From the NCBI GenBank assembly GCA_021769295.1, contig JAETTD010000006.1:101119-165118 (forward strand): 64,000 nt of DNA. The letters run 5' to 3'. Below, one piece after another: positions 33,379 through 41,834 of this stretch. The notes beneath the pieces are model-generated. The model searched no databases. It was given only the letters and a program-made list of their open reading frames with translations, and was not told the origin of the DNA. Position 1 is the first letter of the stretch, and each line of letters starts with the position of its first letter. Both the position numbers and the translations under genes were made by a program. This stretch comes from Bacillota bacterium. GTDB taxonomy: Bacteria; Bacillota; Clostridia; Peptostreptococcales; Anaerovoracaceae.

Positions 33379-34251
33379 TCAGATAATCTTATTCATGTCA
33401 AAATCGGGAGTGCGTAAAAATCGTTTTAGACCGAATAGGGTGTCGGGATTGCCCTGCTCGATTACATTCATCTTCTGGTAGCTGGTGAGAGAAAGTTTGA
33501 AACCGGCTTCTTTAAGGATGCCGTCTGCGCTTCCGTCAAGGGGATATGCGCCGTAAGGCCACGCAAATACCAGTGGCTTGGTGCCTGTAGCAAGGGCTAT
33601 TTTTTCCTGATTTTTCAGAAGGTCTTCTTGAAGAATCTGAGAGTAGGCATCGAAACTTTCTCCTTTCTTCATGTCCGCACCTTTTCGGCCGCTTTTATCG
33701 GTATGCAGATTATAAGTGTGATTGCCGATTTCCACGTTACCTGAGCTGCTCATAATCGTGATTTCACCCCATGACAGGTTTGAGTTGAAAAGGTTTCTGT
33801 AGATGTCATCGGAGCTGGAGTCGCTTTGAGAGCCTATTATTGAGATTATCGCTTTCATATGATATTTTTGAAGCAGCGGATAGGCCAGAGTATAGTTGTT
33901 GGCATACCCGTCATCAAAGGTTATCATTACGGGTTTGGAAGGCAGAGGCGTGCCTTTTTCCACATAGTCTGAAAGCTGGCTTGCCGAAATTGAAGTGAAA
34001 CCGTTGTCACCCAGCCATTTGAGATCGGCTTCAAAGGTGCTGTCCGATATGGTGTATTCGTTTACCTCGGCTTTGTTGTCGGTTATGCTGTGGTACATGA
34101 GTATGGGAAGCTCAACGGAACTGCGATGATCCGGTATGACGAGGGAAGCAGAAGAAGCAGGCAGCGCCGGACCCGCCGGGCAAAAAAATGAGAGGCAGCC
34201 TGTCAGCATACATGTGATAATGAAAAACAGCAATAAAAATTTTTTATTCAT
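33379..34251 (-). CDS. lipoprotein polysaccharide deacetylase (NodB fold)
   Basis: A 290-residue exported enzyme. The lipobox LTGC is at residues 14-17 of the ATG-started form; a TTG two codons upstream (34257) is also possible. The NodB domain shows LMYHSI, motif 1 TFDDGYANNY, motif 2 NHTYNLH (metal-binding His pair) and motif 3 AWPYGAYP. It resembles IcaB/PgaB-type deacetylases of N-acetylglucosamine polymers. It may remove acetyl groups from peptidoglycan or an exopolysaccharide. Confidence 0.88.
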   Translation of the reverse strand: MNKKFLLLFFIITCMLTGCLSFFCPAGPALPASSASLVIPDHRSSVELPILMYHSITDNKAEVNEYTISDSTFEADLKWLGDNGFTSISASQLSDYVEKGTPLPSKPVMITFDDGYANNYTLAYPLLQKYHMKAIISIIGSQSDSSSDDIYRNLFNSNLSWGEITIMSSSGNVEIGNHTYNLHTDKSGRKGADMKKGESFDAYSQILQEDLLKNQEKIALATGTKPLVFAWPYGAYPLDGSADGILKEAGFKLSLTSYQKMNVIEQGNPDTLFGLKRFLRTPDFDMNKII

Positions 34252-34357
34252 AGGCAAACAATCCTTTCTGAGATAATATTTTATTCCGAAACCTTGTGGT
34301 GTATGATATAATAAACCCAGGGGATGTCGGTAGAGTGACAGTAAGAAAGGAAATAAA

Positions 34358-35671
34358 ATGAAGGTAGCATTTCACACTTTGGGATGCAAAGTTAATCAAT
34401 ATGAAACCGAAGCCATGAGAGAGCAGTTCGAAGAAGCAGGGTTTGTTTCCGTCGGAGAAAACGATTTCGCCGATGTGTATATAATCAACACATGCACCGT
34501 GACCAATCTGGCAGACAGAAAATCACGCCAGTATATCAGACGTATGAAAAAGGGCAATCCTCAGGCTGTTATCGCCGTGACAGGATGTTATGCGCAGATA
34601 AGGCCGGAAGAACTTTCGGACATGCCGGAGGTTGACATCGTAGCCGGTACGGGAGAAAAAAATAATATATTAAGCTATGTACAGAGTTTTATGGAGGAAG
34701 GCAAGGCTCAAACCCATATTAAAAAATATGAGGAACTCTGCACCTATCAGGATGTAGGGATAATCACATCCATGGAATCACGCACGAGAGCTTACATAAA
34801 GGTTCAGGAAGGTTGCAACAGATTCTGCGCCTATTGCCTTATCCCCTTTGCACGGGGTCAAGTCAGGAGCAGAAATCCGGAAGAAATATTGGAGGAAGCC
34901 AAAACCCTCATAGGCAAAGGCTTTAAAGAACTGATTCTTACAGGAATCAATACCGCTCTCTATGGCATGGAAGAGGGTTTTTCTTCAAAATATCCCGAGA
35001 GGTCGGGGACGGAAGGTATAGAAACCGTAATAAAAGCGTTGAATGAGCTTCCGGGAGATTTCAGAGTAAGATTGAGTTCTCTTGAGCCGGCAGTAATCAA
35101 TGCAGAATACGCCGAAAGGCTTATGAAATACGATAAACTGTGTCATCATCTCCACTTGTCGGCACAGAGCGGAAGTGACCACGTGCTGTCGCTGATGAAC
35201 AGACCTTATGGTGTCAAAGAATATCTCGATATTGTGGAAGTGCTGAGAAAATGTGACGCCCATTACGGTATAAGCACCGATATAATAGCAGGGTTTCCGC
35301 AGGAAACGGATGAGGATTTTGAAGACAGCATAAAGCTGATTGAGACAGCCGGATTTTGCAAGGTACACTCTTTTAGATATTCAAAGAGGGAAGGCACCGC
35401 AGCGGCATCCATGGAAGGGCAAGTTGCTTCACAGGTTAAAAACCGGAGGGCAGCAAGACTCATGGAGGCGGGCGATGGGGCGTCTCTTAACTTCTTCAAA
35501 TCGTGTATAGGCGATACAAGAACCGTGCTTTTTGAAGAAAAAGACGGAGAGCTTGTAACCGGTTATACGGACAATTACATAAAAGTATATGCCAAGGGCA
35601 GCGAAATCAATTGTTTTAAAAAGGTTAAACTTATTGAAATATATAAAGACGGAATGAAAGGAGAAATTTAA
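34358..35671 (+). CDS. mtaB: tRNA N6-threonylcarbamoyladenosine methylthiotransferase MtaB
   Basis: A 437-residue radical-SAM enzyme converting t6A37 to ms2t6A37 in ANN-decoding tRNAs. The UPF0004 domain cysteines are Cys10, Cys46 and Cys77; the radical-SAM cluster is GCNRFCAYC (Cys153, 157, 160); the C-terminal TRAM-like domain follows residue 370. Starts HTLGCKVNQYE, as MtaB does, rather than MiaB or RimO. It is placed in the prmA-rsmE-mtaB-HIT order usual for the class, here with the deacetylase inserted divergently. Confidence 0.92.
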   Translation: MKVAFHTLGCKVNQYETEAMREQFEEAGFVSVGENDFADVYIINTCTVTNLADRKSRQYIRRMKKGNPQAVIAVTGCYAQIRPEELSDMPEVDIVAGTGEKNNILSYVQSFMEEGKAQTHIKKYEELCTYQDVGIITSMESRTRAYIKVQEGCNRFCAYCLIPFARGQVRSRNPEEILEEAKTLIGKGFKELILTGINTALYGMEEGFSSKYPERSGTEGIETVIKALNELPGDFRVRLSSLEPAVINAEYAERLMKYDKLCHHLHLSAQSGSDHVLSLMNRPYGVKEYLDIVEVLRKCDAHYGISTDIIAGFPQETDEDFEDSIKLIETAGFCKVHSFRYSKREGTAAASMEGQVASQVKNRRAARLMEAGDGASLNFFKSCIGDTRTVLFEEKDGELVTGYTDNYIKVYAKGSEINCFKKVKLIEIYKDGMKGEI

Positions 35672-36013
35672 ATGGCAGATTGTATATTTTGCATGATTGC
35701 GAAACATGAAATTCCATCAAACATCGCCTATGAAGACGATAAGATAATATGTTTCCATGACTTGGAACCTCAGGCTCCCGTACATGTGCTGGTGATTCCC
35801 AAAAAGCATATAGAGTCTTTAGACGATGTAAAGGAAGAAGACAAAGAGCTTATGGGACACATCATGGTGACAATCAAGAAAATTGCAGAGGACCTTGGTC
35901 TGGAAAACGGATACAGAGTCGTAAGCAATAACGGTCCGGATGCTTTCCAGACTGTAAAGCACTTACATTTCCACATATTGGGCAAGAGAAAGCTTACATG
36001 GCCACCGGGCTGA
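35672..36013 (+). CDS. HIT-family nucleotide hydrolase (HinT-like)
   Basis: A 113-residue protein with the histidine triad HLHFHILG near the C-terminus and the N-terminal CIFCMIAKHEIPS, a typical HinT zinc-free form. It hydrolyses purine phosphoramidates. Its ATG directly follows the mtaB stop, so the two are coupled. Confidence 0.92.
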   Translation: MADCIFCMIAKHEIPSNIAYEDDKIICFHDLEPQAPVHVLVIPKKHIESLDDVKEEDKELMGHIMVTIKKIAEDLGLENGYRVVSNNGPDAFQTVKHLHFHILGKRKLTWPPG

Positions 36014-36031
36014 TAACCGAAACTTTATAAG

Positions 36032-36078
36032 AAAACTCTCGGGAAAGGAGATTTAATCCCACTTACCCGGGAGTTTTT
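36032..36078 (+). terminator. terminator after mtaB-HIT
   Basis: AAAACTCTCGGG and CCCGGGAGTTTTT pair with one mismatch around a 22-nt loop, followed by TTTAT. Confidence 0.8.
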
Positions 36079-36090
36079 ATTTTGGCTTTA

Positions 36091-36475
36091 TGTCGAATGT
36101 TGAGGTGGGCGAAGAAATGGATTCGACAGCAAATGTTGGCAGAATTTTGAATAAACCTGAATCTGCCAACAAAATCCAACGAATAACGTGGATTTTCTGT
36201 GTCGAAAAATGTCGATGTTGCCGTAATCCTGAGAAATCCAGAAATCAGCCAACATAAGTTTACATAATACCTGAAGCACTGCCCCCAAATGTATCGGCGT
36301 TGGCTTTTTTTCGGTCCGGCAAAAAACCGGCCTACAGTTTTGCTGTTTTTTGTAGGCCAAATTCAGGAGCAGCGCTCAAAAAGCCAACGAAGCCGGAGAA
36401 AAGCCTTGATAATTTACAATTATTGTAATAAATGTTGGCTTTTTGAGCGGTAGCCCTGTAAAAAGCCAACGCTAT
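36091..36475. repeat. element F: GTTGGC/GCCAAC class II intergenic element
   Basis: Inverted words: GTTGGC at 36135, 36299, 36434 (GTTGCC at 36217) and GCCAAC at 36165, 36248, 36383, 36465. Dyad centres are 36152.5, 36193.5, 36235, 36276, a central hairpin GGCCTACA/TGTAGGCC at 36343.5, then 36411 and 36452: 41-bp steps, with the central hairpin exactly 67.5 bp from each side. The AATGTTGAGGTGGGCGAAG end (36096-36114) is shared with 63833-63859. The element is the reverse-complement homologue of element B. Nothing else is seen in 36014-36563. Confidence 0.8.
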
Positions 36476-36563
36476 AGTAGCTGCTTTAGCAAGAAAAATG
36501 CCGATGCGTCTAAAGAATAAGAATAATTGAGACTTTCCTGCGAGAGGGAGTTCAAATTTTTGA

Positions 36564-37454
36564 TCAACCTGGAAGCGTGATGCAGATAATCAGTCTGCAC
36601 TTTTCATATCTTGCCGATATGGTTCCGTTCATCTGCTCAATCAGCGTTCTGGCAATGGCCAATCCAAGACCCGTGGATTTTCCGGCGGCTTCGACGGTAT
36701 AAAAGCGGTCAAACAATCTGCCTACCTGCACTTCATTTAATCCGGATGCCGTATTGGCAAAGGTGATTTCGCCTGATTCGGATAATGTAATATCCAAATC
36801 GCCGTCGCTGTACTTGACAGCGTTGTTCAGAAGATTGGAAAACACACGGGATAAGGCAGAGCGGTCGAGAGTTCTGATAACTTTGTCTTGAGGCATTTGT
36901 ATATTGGGGATAATGCCACGCTCATTGAGAGCGGTATAAAAAGCGGCAATGCTTTCCTCCAATATATTGCCTATCGCAACGGGCTCTTTTATTGCATTTT
37001 CTTCACTTGAAAGGATAACGGAATACCGGAAAAGCTCCTCCGTCAGCTGTGTCAATATTTCTGCCCGCTCTCTGATTATATCCAAGTACCGTTCCACCGT
37101 TTCCGACTTATCTTCCTGTTCCAGCAAATCCAAATATCCGCAAATGGCGGTGAGAGGAGTCCGCAAATCGTGAGAAATATTGGTAACGGCATTTTTAAGT
37201 TCCGTATCCCCATGAAGAAAGCGAAGCCTCTGCGCGCGAAGTTTGCGAAGCTGGGCATTGACGGAACCGGCTAAATCTCTCATATATTTATCGCCAGTGG
37301 AAATATCAATCAGCGTATTGGTATCGGTTATGAGCCTATCGGCAAAGGCAGTTTGGATTTCCTTTGCAGATTTTTGCAGGATATGAATTTTTGCAAGCAG
37401 GGCAACGATAATCACAAACATGATGACGATTAAGACCCATAACCATATTTTCAT
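36564..37454 (-). CDS. sensor histidine kinase (short, one membrane segment)
   Basis: A 296-residue kinase with a single membrane segment (residues 3-22), a linker, the H-box NISHDLRTPLTA (His95), N-box NLLNNAVKYS and G-boxes STGLGLAIARTLIEQMNG. The absence of an outer sensor loop matches kinases that sense through a neighbouring ABC transporter, as in bacitracin/lantibiotic modules. The ABC genes lie directly upstream in the same operon. Its expected partner, the response regulator at 39291..39807, is broken. Confidence 0.9.
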   Translation of the reverse strand: MKIWLWVLIVIMFVIIVALLAKIHILQKSAKEIQTAFADRLITDTNTLIDISTGDKYMRDLAGSVNAQLRKLRAQRLRFLHGDTELKNAVTNISHDLRTPLTAICGYLDLLEQEDKSETVERYLDIIRERAEILTQLTEELFRYSVILSSEENAIKEPVAIGNILEESIAAFYTALNERGIIPNIQMPQDKVIRTLDRSALSRVFSNLLNNAVKYSDGDLDITLSESGEITFANTASGLNEVQVGRLFDRFYTVEAAGKSTGLGLAIARTLIEQMNGTISARYEKCRLIICITLPG

Positions 37455-37464
37455 AATAAACCCC

Positions 37465-38295
37465 TTATTTTAAATCTTTTTTGCGGTATATAATCTTTCC
37501 GCATATTGTTAAAACCACTGTCAGGCCCACTGAATAAAACATACATCGGGTCGGCTGAAGAAGCTCTAAATTTGCCATTAAAATCTGTTGACCGGATGGC
37601 AGAATCTGCAGCAATACTATGAGGACAGAACGCAGGGTGCCACCGACATAGTCCGGGTTCAAATGAGGCTCTGTATGATCAATGCCGTTTGACGTCATGA
37701 CCATTTCGCTGATCATTTCGGGCTCCTGCAGCATATTGTAGATGACCGAGCCGATAATCATCATGGCCAATGCTGACAGTATGGCGATGACGGCGCCTTC
37801 TGCCTTGCGTGAACAATTCATGCTGATTAGAGTGAATACCGCTGACAGTGCAACCGATGACAGCACTCCGGCAAGCATATAAAGCAATATGGCCGAAAGG
37901 GGCATTGTCTGAAAGCCAAGCAGAGGTATGCCGATAGCCCCACCGACAAACATGGAGAAGGTAACGGCTGCTGATACTGCGGCGCAGGTTACTGCCGATG
38001 AAAGGTAGATGTTTGTCCTTGTATGCCCTATAATCAGTTTGTTTCGCATGGTGCCGTCGCTGTATTCGGTTCCCAGGAACAGGCCGATTACGATTGACGA
38101 AAGTATTCCAAACAGTGGCAAAAGTTCAAAATAATGTTCTTCCAGCCCGGCGAAAGCTACTTCGTCTACGGATGTTATCTGCCTGTAAAAGTTCAGAACG
38201 TTGAATGCGGCAATCAAAAATACGGCTGCTATGCATAGCCAAAAGACCTTGTTTTTTCTGAGGCGGGAAAAATTTGCATTTAACAGTTTATGCAT
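37465..38295 (-). CDS. ABC-2 type permease of the histidine-kinase cassette
   Basis: A 276-residue protein with six membrane segments. The first, at residues 16-36, follows a short basic N-terminus; GLFLGTEYSDGTMRNKLIIGHTR near residue 72 is typical of lantibiotic/bacitracin-type permeases. Start at ATG 38295 with GGGAGGTGAG; a 16-codon longer frame overlaps the ATPase. It probably exports or detects a peptide antibiotic with the ATPase at 38288. Confidence 0.85.
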   Translation of the reverse strand: MHKLLNANFSRLRKNKVFWLCIAAVFLIAAFNVLNFYRQITSVDEVAFAGLEEHYFELLPLFGILSSIVIGLFLGTEYSDGTMRNKLIIGHTRTNIYLSSAVTCAAVSAAVTFSMFVGGAIGIPLLGFQTMPLSAILLYMLAGVLSSVALSAVFTLISMNCSRKAEGAVIAILSALAMMIIGSVIYNMLQEPEMISEMVMTSNGIDHTEPHLNPDYVGGTLRSVLIVLLQILPSGQQILMANLELLQPTRCMFYSVGLTVVLTICGKIIYRKKDLK

Positions 38296-39202
38296 CCTTC
38301 TCACCTCCCACAAGATTGATATAATAGCTTTCCAGGCTTTCATCTTTTTCTTGTATAGAAACTACTTCACAGGCTTCTTCAGACAGCGCCATGGCAAGTT
38401 GGGAAAAGTTGACCTTTGCAAATATGTCTGCCGTCCGCTCGGATATGATGTTATATTCTACCTTCATGCCGTCCAAAACTCGGGCAAGGGCTTTTACATC
38501 GGTTACTTCAATGCGAACGCATTTCCGACAAGCTGCTTCCAGCTCCTTTGCGCTGATTTCTTTTACCATTCTTCCGCTGTCGATAAATCCATAGTGAGTG
38601 GCAAGCCGTGACAATTCATCAAGAATATGACTCGAAATCAAAACGGTGATTTGATGTTCACGGTTCAGTTTTAATATGAGTTCCCGCATTTCGATAATGC
38701 CTTGCGGGTCAAGGCCGTTTACGGGCTCGTCCAGCACCAGAAAATCAGGGTCGCCGACAAGGGCTATTGCAATACCCAACCTCTGGCGCATACCCAGTGA
38801 AAAGTTTTTCGCTTTCTTTTTTCCTGTATTTTCGAGCCCAACCAATTTCAGAATGTCGGTGAGTCCGTCATAAGCGGGAAGACCGATAATGCGATATTGT
38901 TGTTTCAGATTATCCTCTGCCGTCATATCAAGGTAGATAGAAGGCGTTTCCACAACAGCTCCCATTCGCCTGCGTGACTTGACGATTCTCTTATCTGTGT
39001 TTTTCCTGCCATACAGCATATAATCACCGGATGTGGGCTCTTGCAGACCGCATATCAGCCGGATAAGCGTCGTTTTGCCGGCGCCGTTTTTTCCGACTAA
39101 GCCGTAGATTGCTCCTTTCGGAACGCTCATAGACAGCCCGTTCAACGCCTTAAAATGTTTGTAGTGTTTGCTTAAAGCGTTGGTTTTAAGAACATAATCC
39201 AT
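38288..39202 (-). CDS. ABC transporter ATPase, BcrA/lantibiotic-immunity type
   Basis: A 304-residue ATPase with Walker A GKNGAGKTT, signature FSLGMRQRLGIA, Walker B FLVLDEPVNGLD and the HisSwitch in LISSHILDELS, plus a C-terminal extension of about 80 residues. The FSLGM signature and size fit BcrA-type exporters for antimicrobial peptides. AGGAGG precedes the ATG. Overlaps the permease by 8 bp. Confidence 0.9.
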   Translation of the reverse strand: MDYVLKTNALSKHYKHFKALNGLSMSVPKGAIYGLVGKNGAGKTTLIRLICGLQEPTSGDYMLYGRKNTDKRIVKSRRRMGAVVETPSIYLDMTAEDNLKQQYRIIGLPAYDGLTDILKLVGLENTGKKKAKNFSLGMRQRLGIAIALVGDPDFLVLDEPVNGLDPQGIIEMRELILKLNREHQITVLISSHILDELSRLATHYGFIDSGRMVKEISAKELEAACRKCVRIEVTDVKALARVLDGMKVEYNIISERTADIFAKVNFSQLAMALSEEACEVVSIQEKDESLESYYINLVGGEKDA

Positions 39203-39290
39203 AAGATTAACCTCCTTTACGTGATACCGGCATTCTACTTTAAAAAGCTTAAGAAAACAGTAAAGGAAATGGTTGAGAAAGGGTTGAGAT

Positions 39291-39807
39291 TTATGAATTT
39301 TTCATTTTGAAACCGATTCCCCATACCGCTTCGATATAATCTTTGTCATTTGCGCTGCGGAGCTTTGCCCTTAAATGACTCATATGTGTTTTTAGTGAAT
39401 TTTCCGTGCAATCGGGAGTGTCTTCACTGATACGGTCCAGCAACCGTGACTTGGTAATAATCTGTGTGGGGTTTTGCATAAGCAGCTTGAGAATGGCGTT
39501 TTGTATTGAATGGCTTTGTTACATAATCGGCAGCGCCGCCCAGCAGCAAATCTACTTTATTGTCAATATCAACTTTTGCACTTAATATAATGACGGGGAT
39601 TCCTTTTATCTGCGGAAGCACTTCTTCACCGTTTAATCCCGGCAGCATTAAATCAAGCAGCACAAGATCCGGCTTGAACCGGGATAGGACAAGCAGAGCC
39701 TCTGTTCCGGAATAGGCCCGGGAAATACCGTAGCCCTCTTTTGTAAGCGCTTCTTCAAGCATATTTCCGATGTAAATATCGTCATCGATTATCAGTATAT
39801 TTTTCAA
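39291..39807 (-). pseudogene. OmpR-type response regulator with internal deletion and frame break
   Basis: The first frame (39807 to 39424) begins at TTG after AAAGGGGA and encodes a full receiver: acidic pocket Asp8-10, phospho-acceptor Asp52 in LVLLDLMLPG, Ser76 and Lys98 in VTKPF. After KPFNTK it leaves homology and runs 25 residues to a stop. The DNA-binding end is in another frame to 39291: AILKLLMQNPTQIITKSRLLDRI, then NSLKTHMSHLRAKLR and the wing YIEAVWGIGFKM. The linker and first part of the winged helix (roughly 80 residues) are missing at the join, near 39505. A receiver-only protein may still be made. Confidence 0.85.
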
Positions 39808-39847
39808 AGCCGTTTCCCCTTTCGCTTTAAAATAGTAAGAGTTGCAA

Positions 39848-39877
39848 TTGACAAACTGAACAGGCGTTCAATATAAT
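39848..39877 (+). promoter_or_regulatory. plus-strand promoter with embedded TGAAC/GTTCA palindrome
   Basis: TTGACA (39848-39853) and TATAAT (39872-39877) are 18 bp apart. The spacer contains TGAAC-AGGC-GTTCA. It points towards the VanZ-like gene, giving a leader of about 185 nt. Confidence 0.65.
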
Positions 39878-39898
39878 AAGAAAAAGACAATTCGCCCG

Positions 39899-39964
39899 TT
39901 ATAGCTATTTGCAAAAAGAGCTATAAATAACTAAAACCGCCAACTAATGCAGTTGGCGGCTTTG
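39899..39964 (+). promoter_or_regulatory. stem-loops in the VanZ-like leader (possible attenuator)
   Basis: An 8-bp stem TTATAGCT/AGCTATAA (39899-39926) is followed by a 9-bp stem CCGCCAACT/AGTTGGCGG (39937-39959) and CTTT. They sit between the promoter at 39848 and the gene at 40068, in a divergent intergenic region where no upstream gene needs a terminator. A third small stem ACCGC/GCGGT lies at 39983-40001. The T-run is short, so termination efficiency is uncertain. Confidence 0.45.
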
Positions 39965-40067
39965 ATTCCAACTTTGGACTAAACCGCCTGACAAAAGCGG
40001 TAACCCTATGTTAACTAATATATAACATAGATAAATACAAATGTCAACAAATCCGGAGACAGAGCAA

Positions 40068-40643
40068 ATGAATAAAACAATAAAAAATTTAATAATAATA
40101 GTGGTTGGAACTTTATGCGGATATTTGATTTATTATAATGTAATAATGGAAGTGGTTTCAATAATGTATGGGAGCGGCGGTAAAATATATTATATGATGA
40201 GCATTGTTTTACTCATTGCATCGATTTTGTGTTGCTGTCTGATAATGAGCTTTATTCTTAACAGGGAAATTGACCGAAAATTATTGATTCTAATCAGTAT
40301 TTGTTATATTTTGATTCTGTTTTTTGTATTATTTTGCCGCACGGCTATTTCAAGGGAATTTATTTTCAATCCTTTGGATTCTATAAGAGAGTTAAATAAT
40401 CGAAGAATGCTTTTTCAAACATTTCTGAATTTGGTAATGTTTATTCCTTTAGGATGTTATTTAGGAAGAATAAGCTCAATTAAAAAAGTTGTATTTGTTG
40501 CCGTGTGTATTTCTTTCGCAATAGAACTCATACAAGGTATAACTCAAAGAGGATTTTTTGATACTTTCGATATAATTGTTTATTGCTTAGGTATTGTGAT
40601 TGGTTATCTTATTTCTTTGAAAAAAAGAGCAATAAACAACTAA
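40068..40643 (+). CDS. VanZ-like membrane protein
   Basis: A 191-residue protein with about five membrane segments. Its C-terminal half has the VanZ-family pattern: NLVMFIPLGCYLG, then a segment with E.IQGITQRGFFDTFDIIVY before the last helix. VanZ itself confers low-level teicoplanin resistance; most homologues are uncharacterised. ATG 40068 follows GGAG. Base composition is clearly more AT-rich than the neighbours and codon use differs (many TTT, ATA, TTA), which suggests acquisition from elsewhere together with the adjacent peptide-response cassette. Confidence 0.8.
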   Translation: MNKTIKNLIIIVVGTLCGYLIYYNVIMEVVSIMYGSGGKIYYMMSIVLLIASILCCCLIMSFILNREIDRKLLILISICYILILFFVLFCRTAISREFIFNPLDSIRELNNRRMLFQTFLNLVMFIPLGCYLGRISSIKKVVFVAVCISFAIELIQGITQRGFFDTFDIIVYCLGIVIGYLISLKKRAINN

Positions 40644-40662
40644 ATAAATTACCCGGCGATAA

Positions 40663-40935
40663 TGCCGTGATTTAATCATTTTTTTACATTTACGGCAGTC
40701 TGGACCCTTTTCAAACAGCCAAAATGCCGGAACTAAAGAAAAAATTGAAGTTTACGGCAGTTTAATTGCCTTTGAGGGTCAAAAAATGCCGGAATTAGTG
40801 CCGTTTTTGATATTTACGGCAGTCGAGAGCCTTAAAACGGCTAAAAAATGCCGCAAATCAAGAAAAAGTTAATATTTACGGCAATCCGACCGCTGGCAAT
40901 CCGACCGCCGGCAATTCAGACACCGGCACCCACGG
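40663..40935. repeat. array G: CGGCA/TGCCG lattice array with 15-bp tandem tail
   Basis: TGCCG at 40663, 40725, 40787, 40849 and CGGCA at 40693, 40755, 40817, 40879. Steps are 30, 32, 30, 32, 30, 32, 30 bp without exception. The seven spacers are all different; those before CGGCA mostly end TTTA. From 40880 three GGCAATcCgACcgc-type units of 15 bp follow in tandem, then a GC-rich tail. No gene is seen in 40644-41076 apart from the rpsU promoter. Confidence 0.88.
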
Positions 40936-40975
40936 GCGCCCTCAACCCCGGTGCAAGAGTATCAGCAAAAACTCC

Positions 40976-41004
40976 TTGCATACAGAATAAAAAAATAGTA
41001 TAAT
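40976..41004 (+). promoter_or_regulatory. rpsU promoter
   Basis: TTGCAT (40976-40981) and TATAAT (40999-41004) with 17-bp spacing, about 70 bp before the rpsU start. A GTTATCGGCTGGATAAC inverted repeat lies at about 41012-41028 in the leader. Confidence 0.7.
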
Positions 41005-41076
41005 ATATCCGTTATCGGCTGGATAACTGTTCTCAAGGCTTATATATTTCATGTTAGTCAGGAGGTGAATCGGGAT

Positions 41077-41256
41077 ATGGCACAAGTAATCGTAAGAGAA
41101 AACGAAAGTTTGGAAAGCGCTCTTAAGAGATTCAAGAGATCATGCGCAAGAGACGGCGTTATGTCAGAACTCAGAAAAAGAGAACATTACGAAAAACCAA
41201 GCGTAAAGAGAAAGAAAAAATCTGAAGCTGCAAGAAAAAAGGCTAAGAAATACTAA
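41077..41256 (+). CDS. rpsU: 30S ribosomal protein S21
   Basis: A 59-residue basic protein: [20 protein letters not shown] at the start, then [20 protein letters not shown]. Length and sequence are as in Firmicutes S21, which helps mRNA pairing with the anti-Shine-Dalgarno region. ATG 41077 lies behind AGGAGGTGA; the upstream GTG at 41065 is inside the ribosome site. It is followed by yqeY, the usual neighbour. Confidence 0.95.
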   Translation: MAQVIVRENESLESALKRFKRSCARDGVMSELRKREHYEKPSVKRKKKSEAARKKAKKY

Positions 41257-41323
41257 TTTATACACAGTCATTCTTACCTGAAAGTGGATGCATAAACAGC
41301 TTCCGAGAATAGAGGTGACAGAA

Positions 41324-41770
41324 GTGACAATTAAAGAAAGGCTTATGGCGGACTTCAAAGAAGCCATGAAAGCCAGAGATGAAATAGCTAAGAATACAAT
41401 CAGTTTTGCCAGAGCTGCCATTAAGCAGTACGAGGTGGATAACAGAGAAGAGCTTAGCGATGAGGGCATCATTGCCATTTTATCTAAGCAAGTTAAGATG
41501 AGAAAAGATGCACTTGCTGATTTTGAAAAAGCCGGAAGAACAGACTTGGTAGATTCATACAAAGCCGAAATAGAAATCCTGAACAGATACTTGCCTGAAC
41601 AATTATCAGAGGATAAAATTCTCGAAGTCGTAAAGGCTACCGCTGCCGAACTGGGCATAGAAGGCGGCAAGCAGAACATGGGCAAGCTTATGGGTCCCGT
41701 TATGGCAAAAGTAAAGGGACTGGCAGACGGCAACACGGTAAAAAAGGTTGTCATGGAATTTTTGGGATAA
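41324..41770 (+). CDS. yqeY: YqeY/GatB-tail family protein
   Basis: A 148-residue helical protein with the YqeY pattern: TIKERLMADFKEAMKARD at the start, then RYLPEQLSEDKI and a C-terminal QNMGKLMGPVMAKVKGLADG segment related to the tail domain of GatB. The role may be tRNA binding; it is not established. GTG 41324 follows AGAGGTGA and is preferred over the upstream ATG at 41288. Confidence 0.9.
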   Translation: MTIKERLMADFKEAMKARDEIAKNTISFARAAIKQYEVDNREELSDEGIIAILSKQVKMRKDALADFEKAGRTDLVDSYKAEIEILNRYLPEQLSEDKILEVVKATAAELGIEGGKQNMGKLMGPVMAKVKGLADGNTVKKVVMEFLG

Positions 41771-41781
41771 ATAAAACTTAC

Positions 41782-41806
41782 AGGCTCTCTGCGTAGCAGA
41801 GAGCCT
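41782..41806 (+). terminator. terminator after rpsU-yqeY
   Basis: AGGCTCTCTGC and GCAGAGAGCCT form a perfect 11-bp stem with loop GTA, followed by TGTTTGT. Confidence 0.85.
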
Positions 41807-41834
41807 TGTTTGTATATAATCTTAAGGAGAAGCG

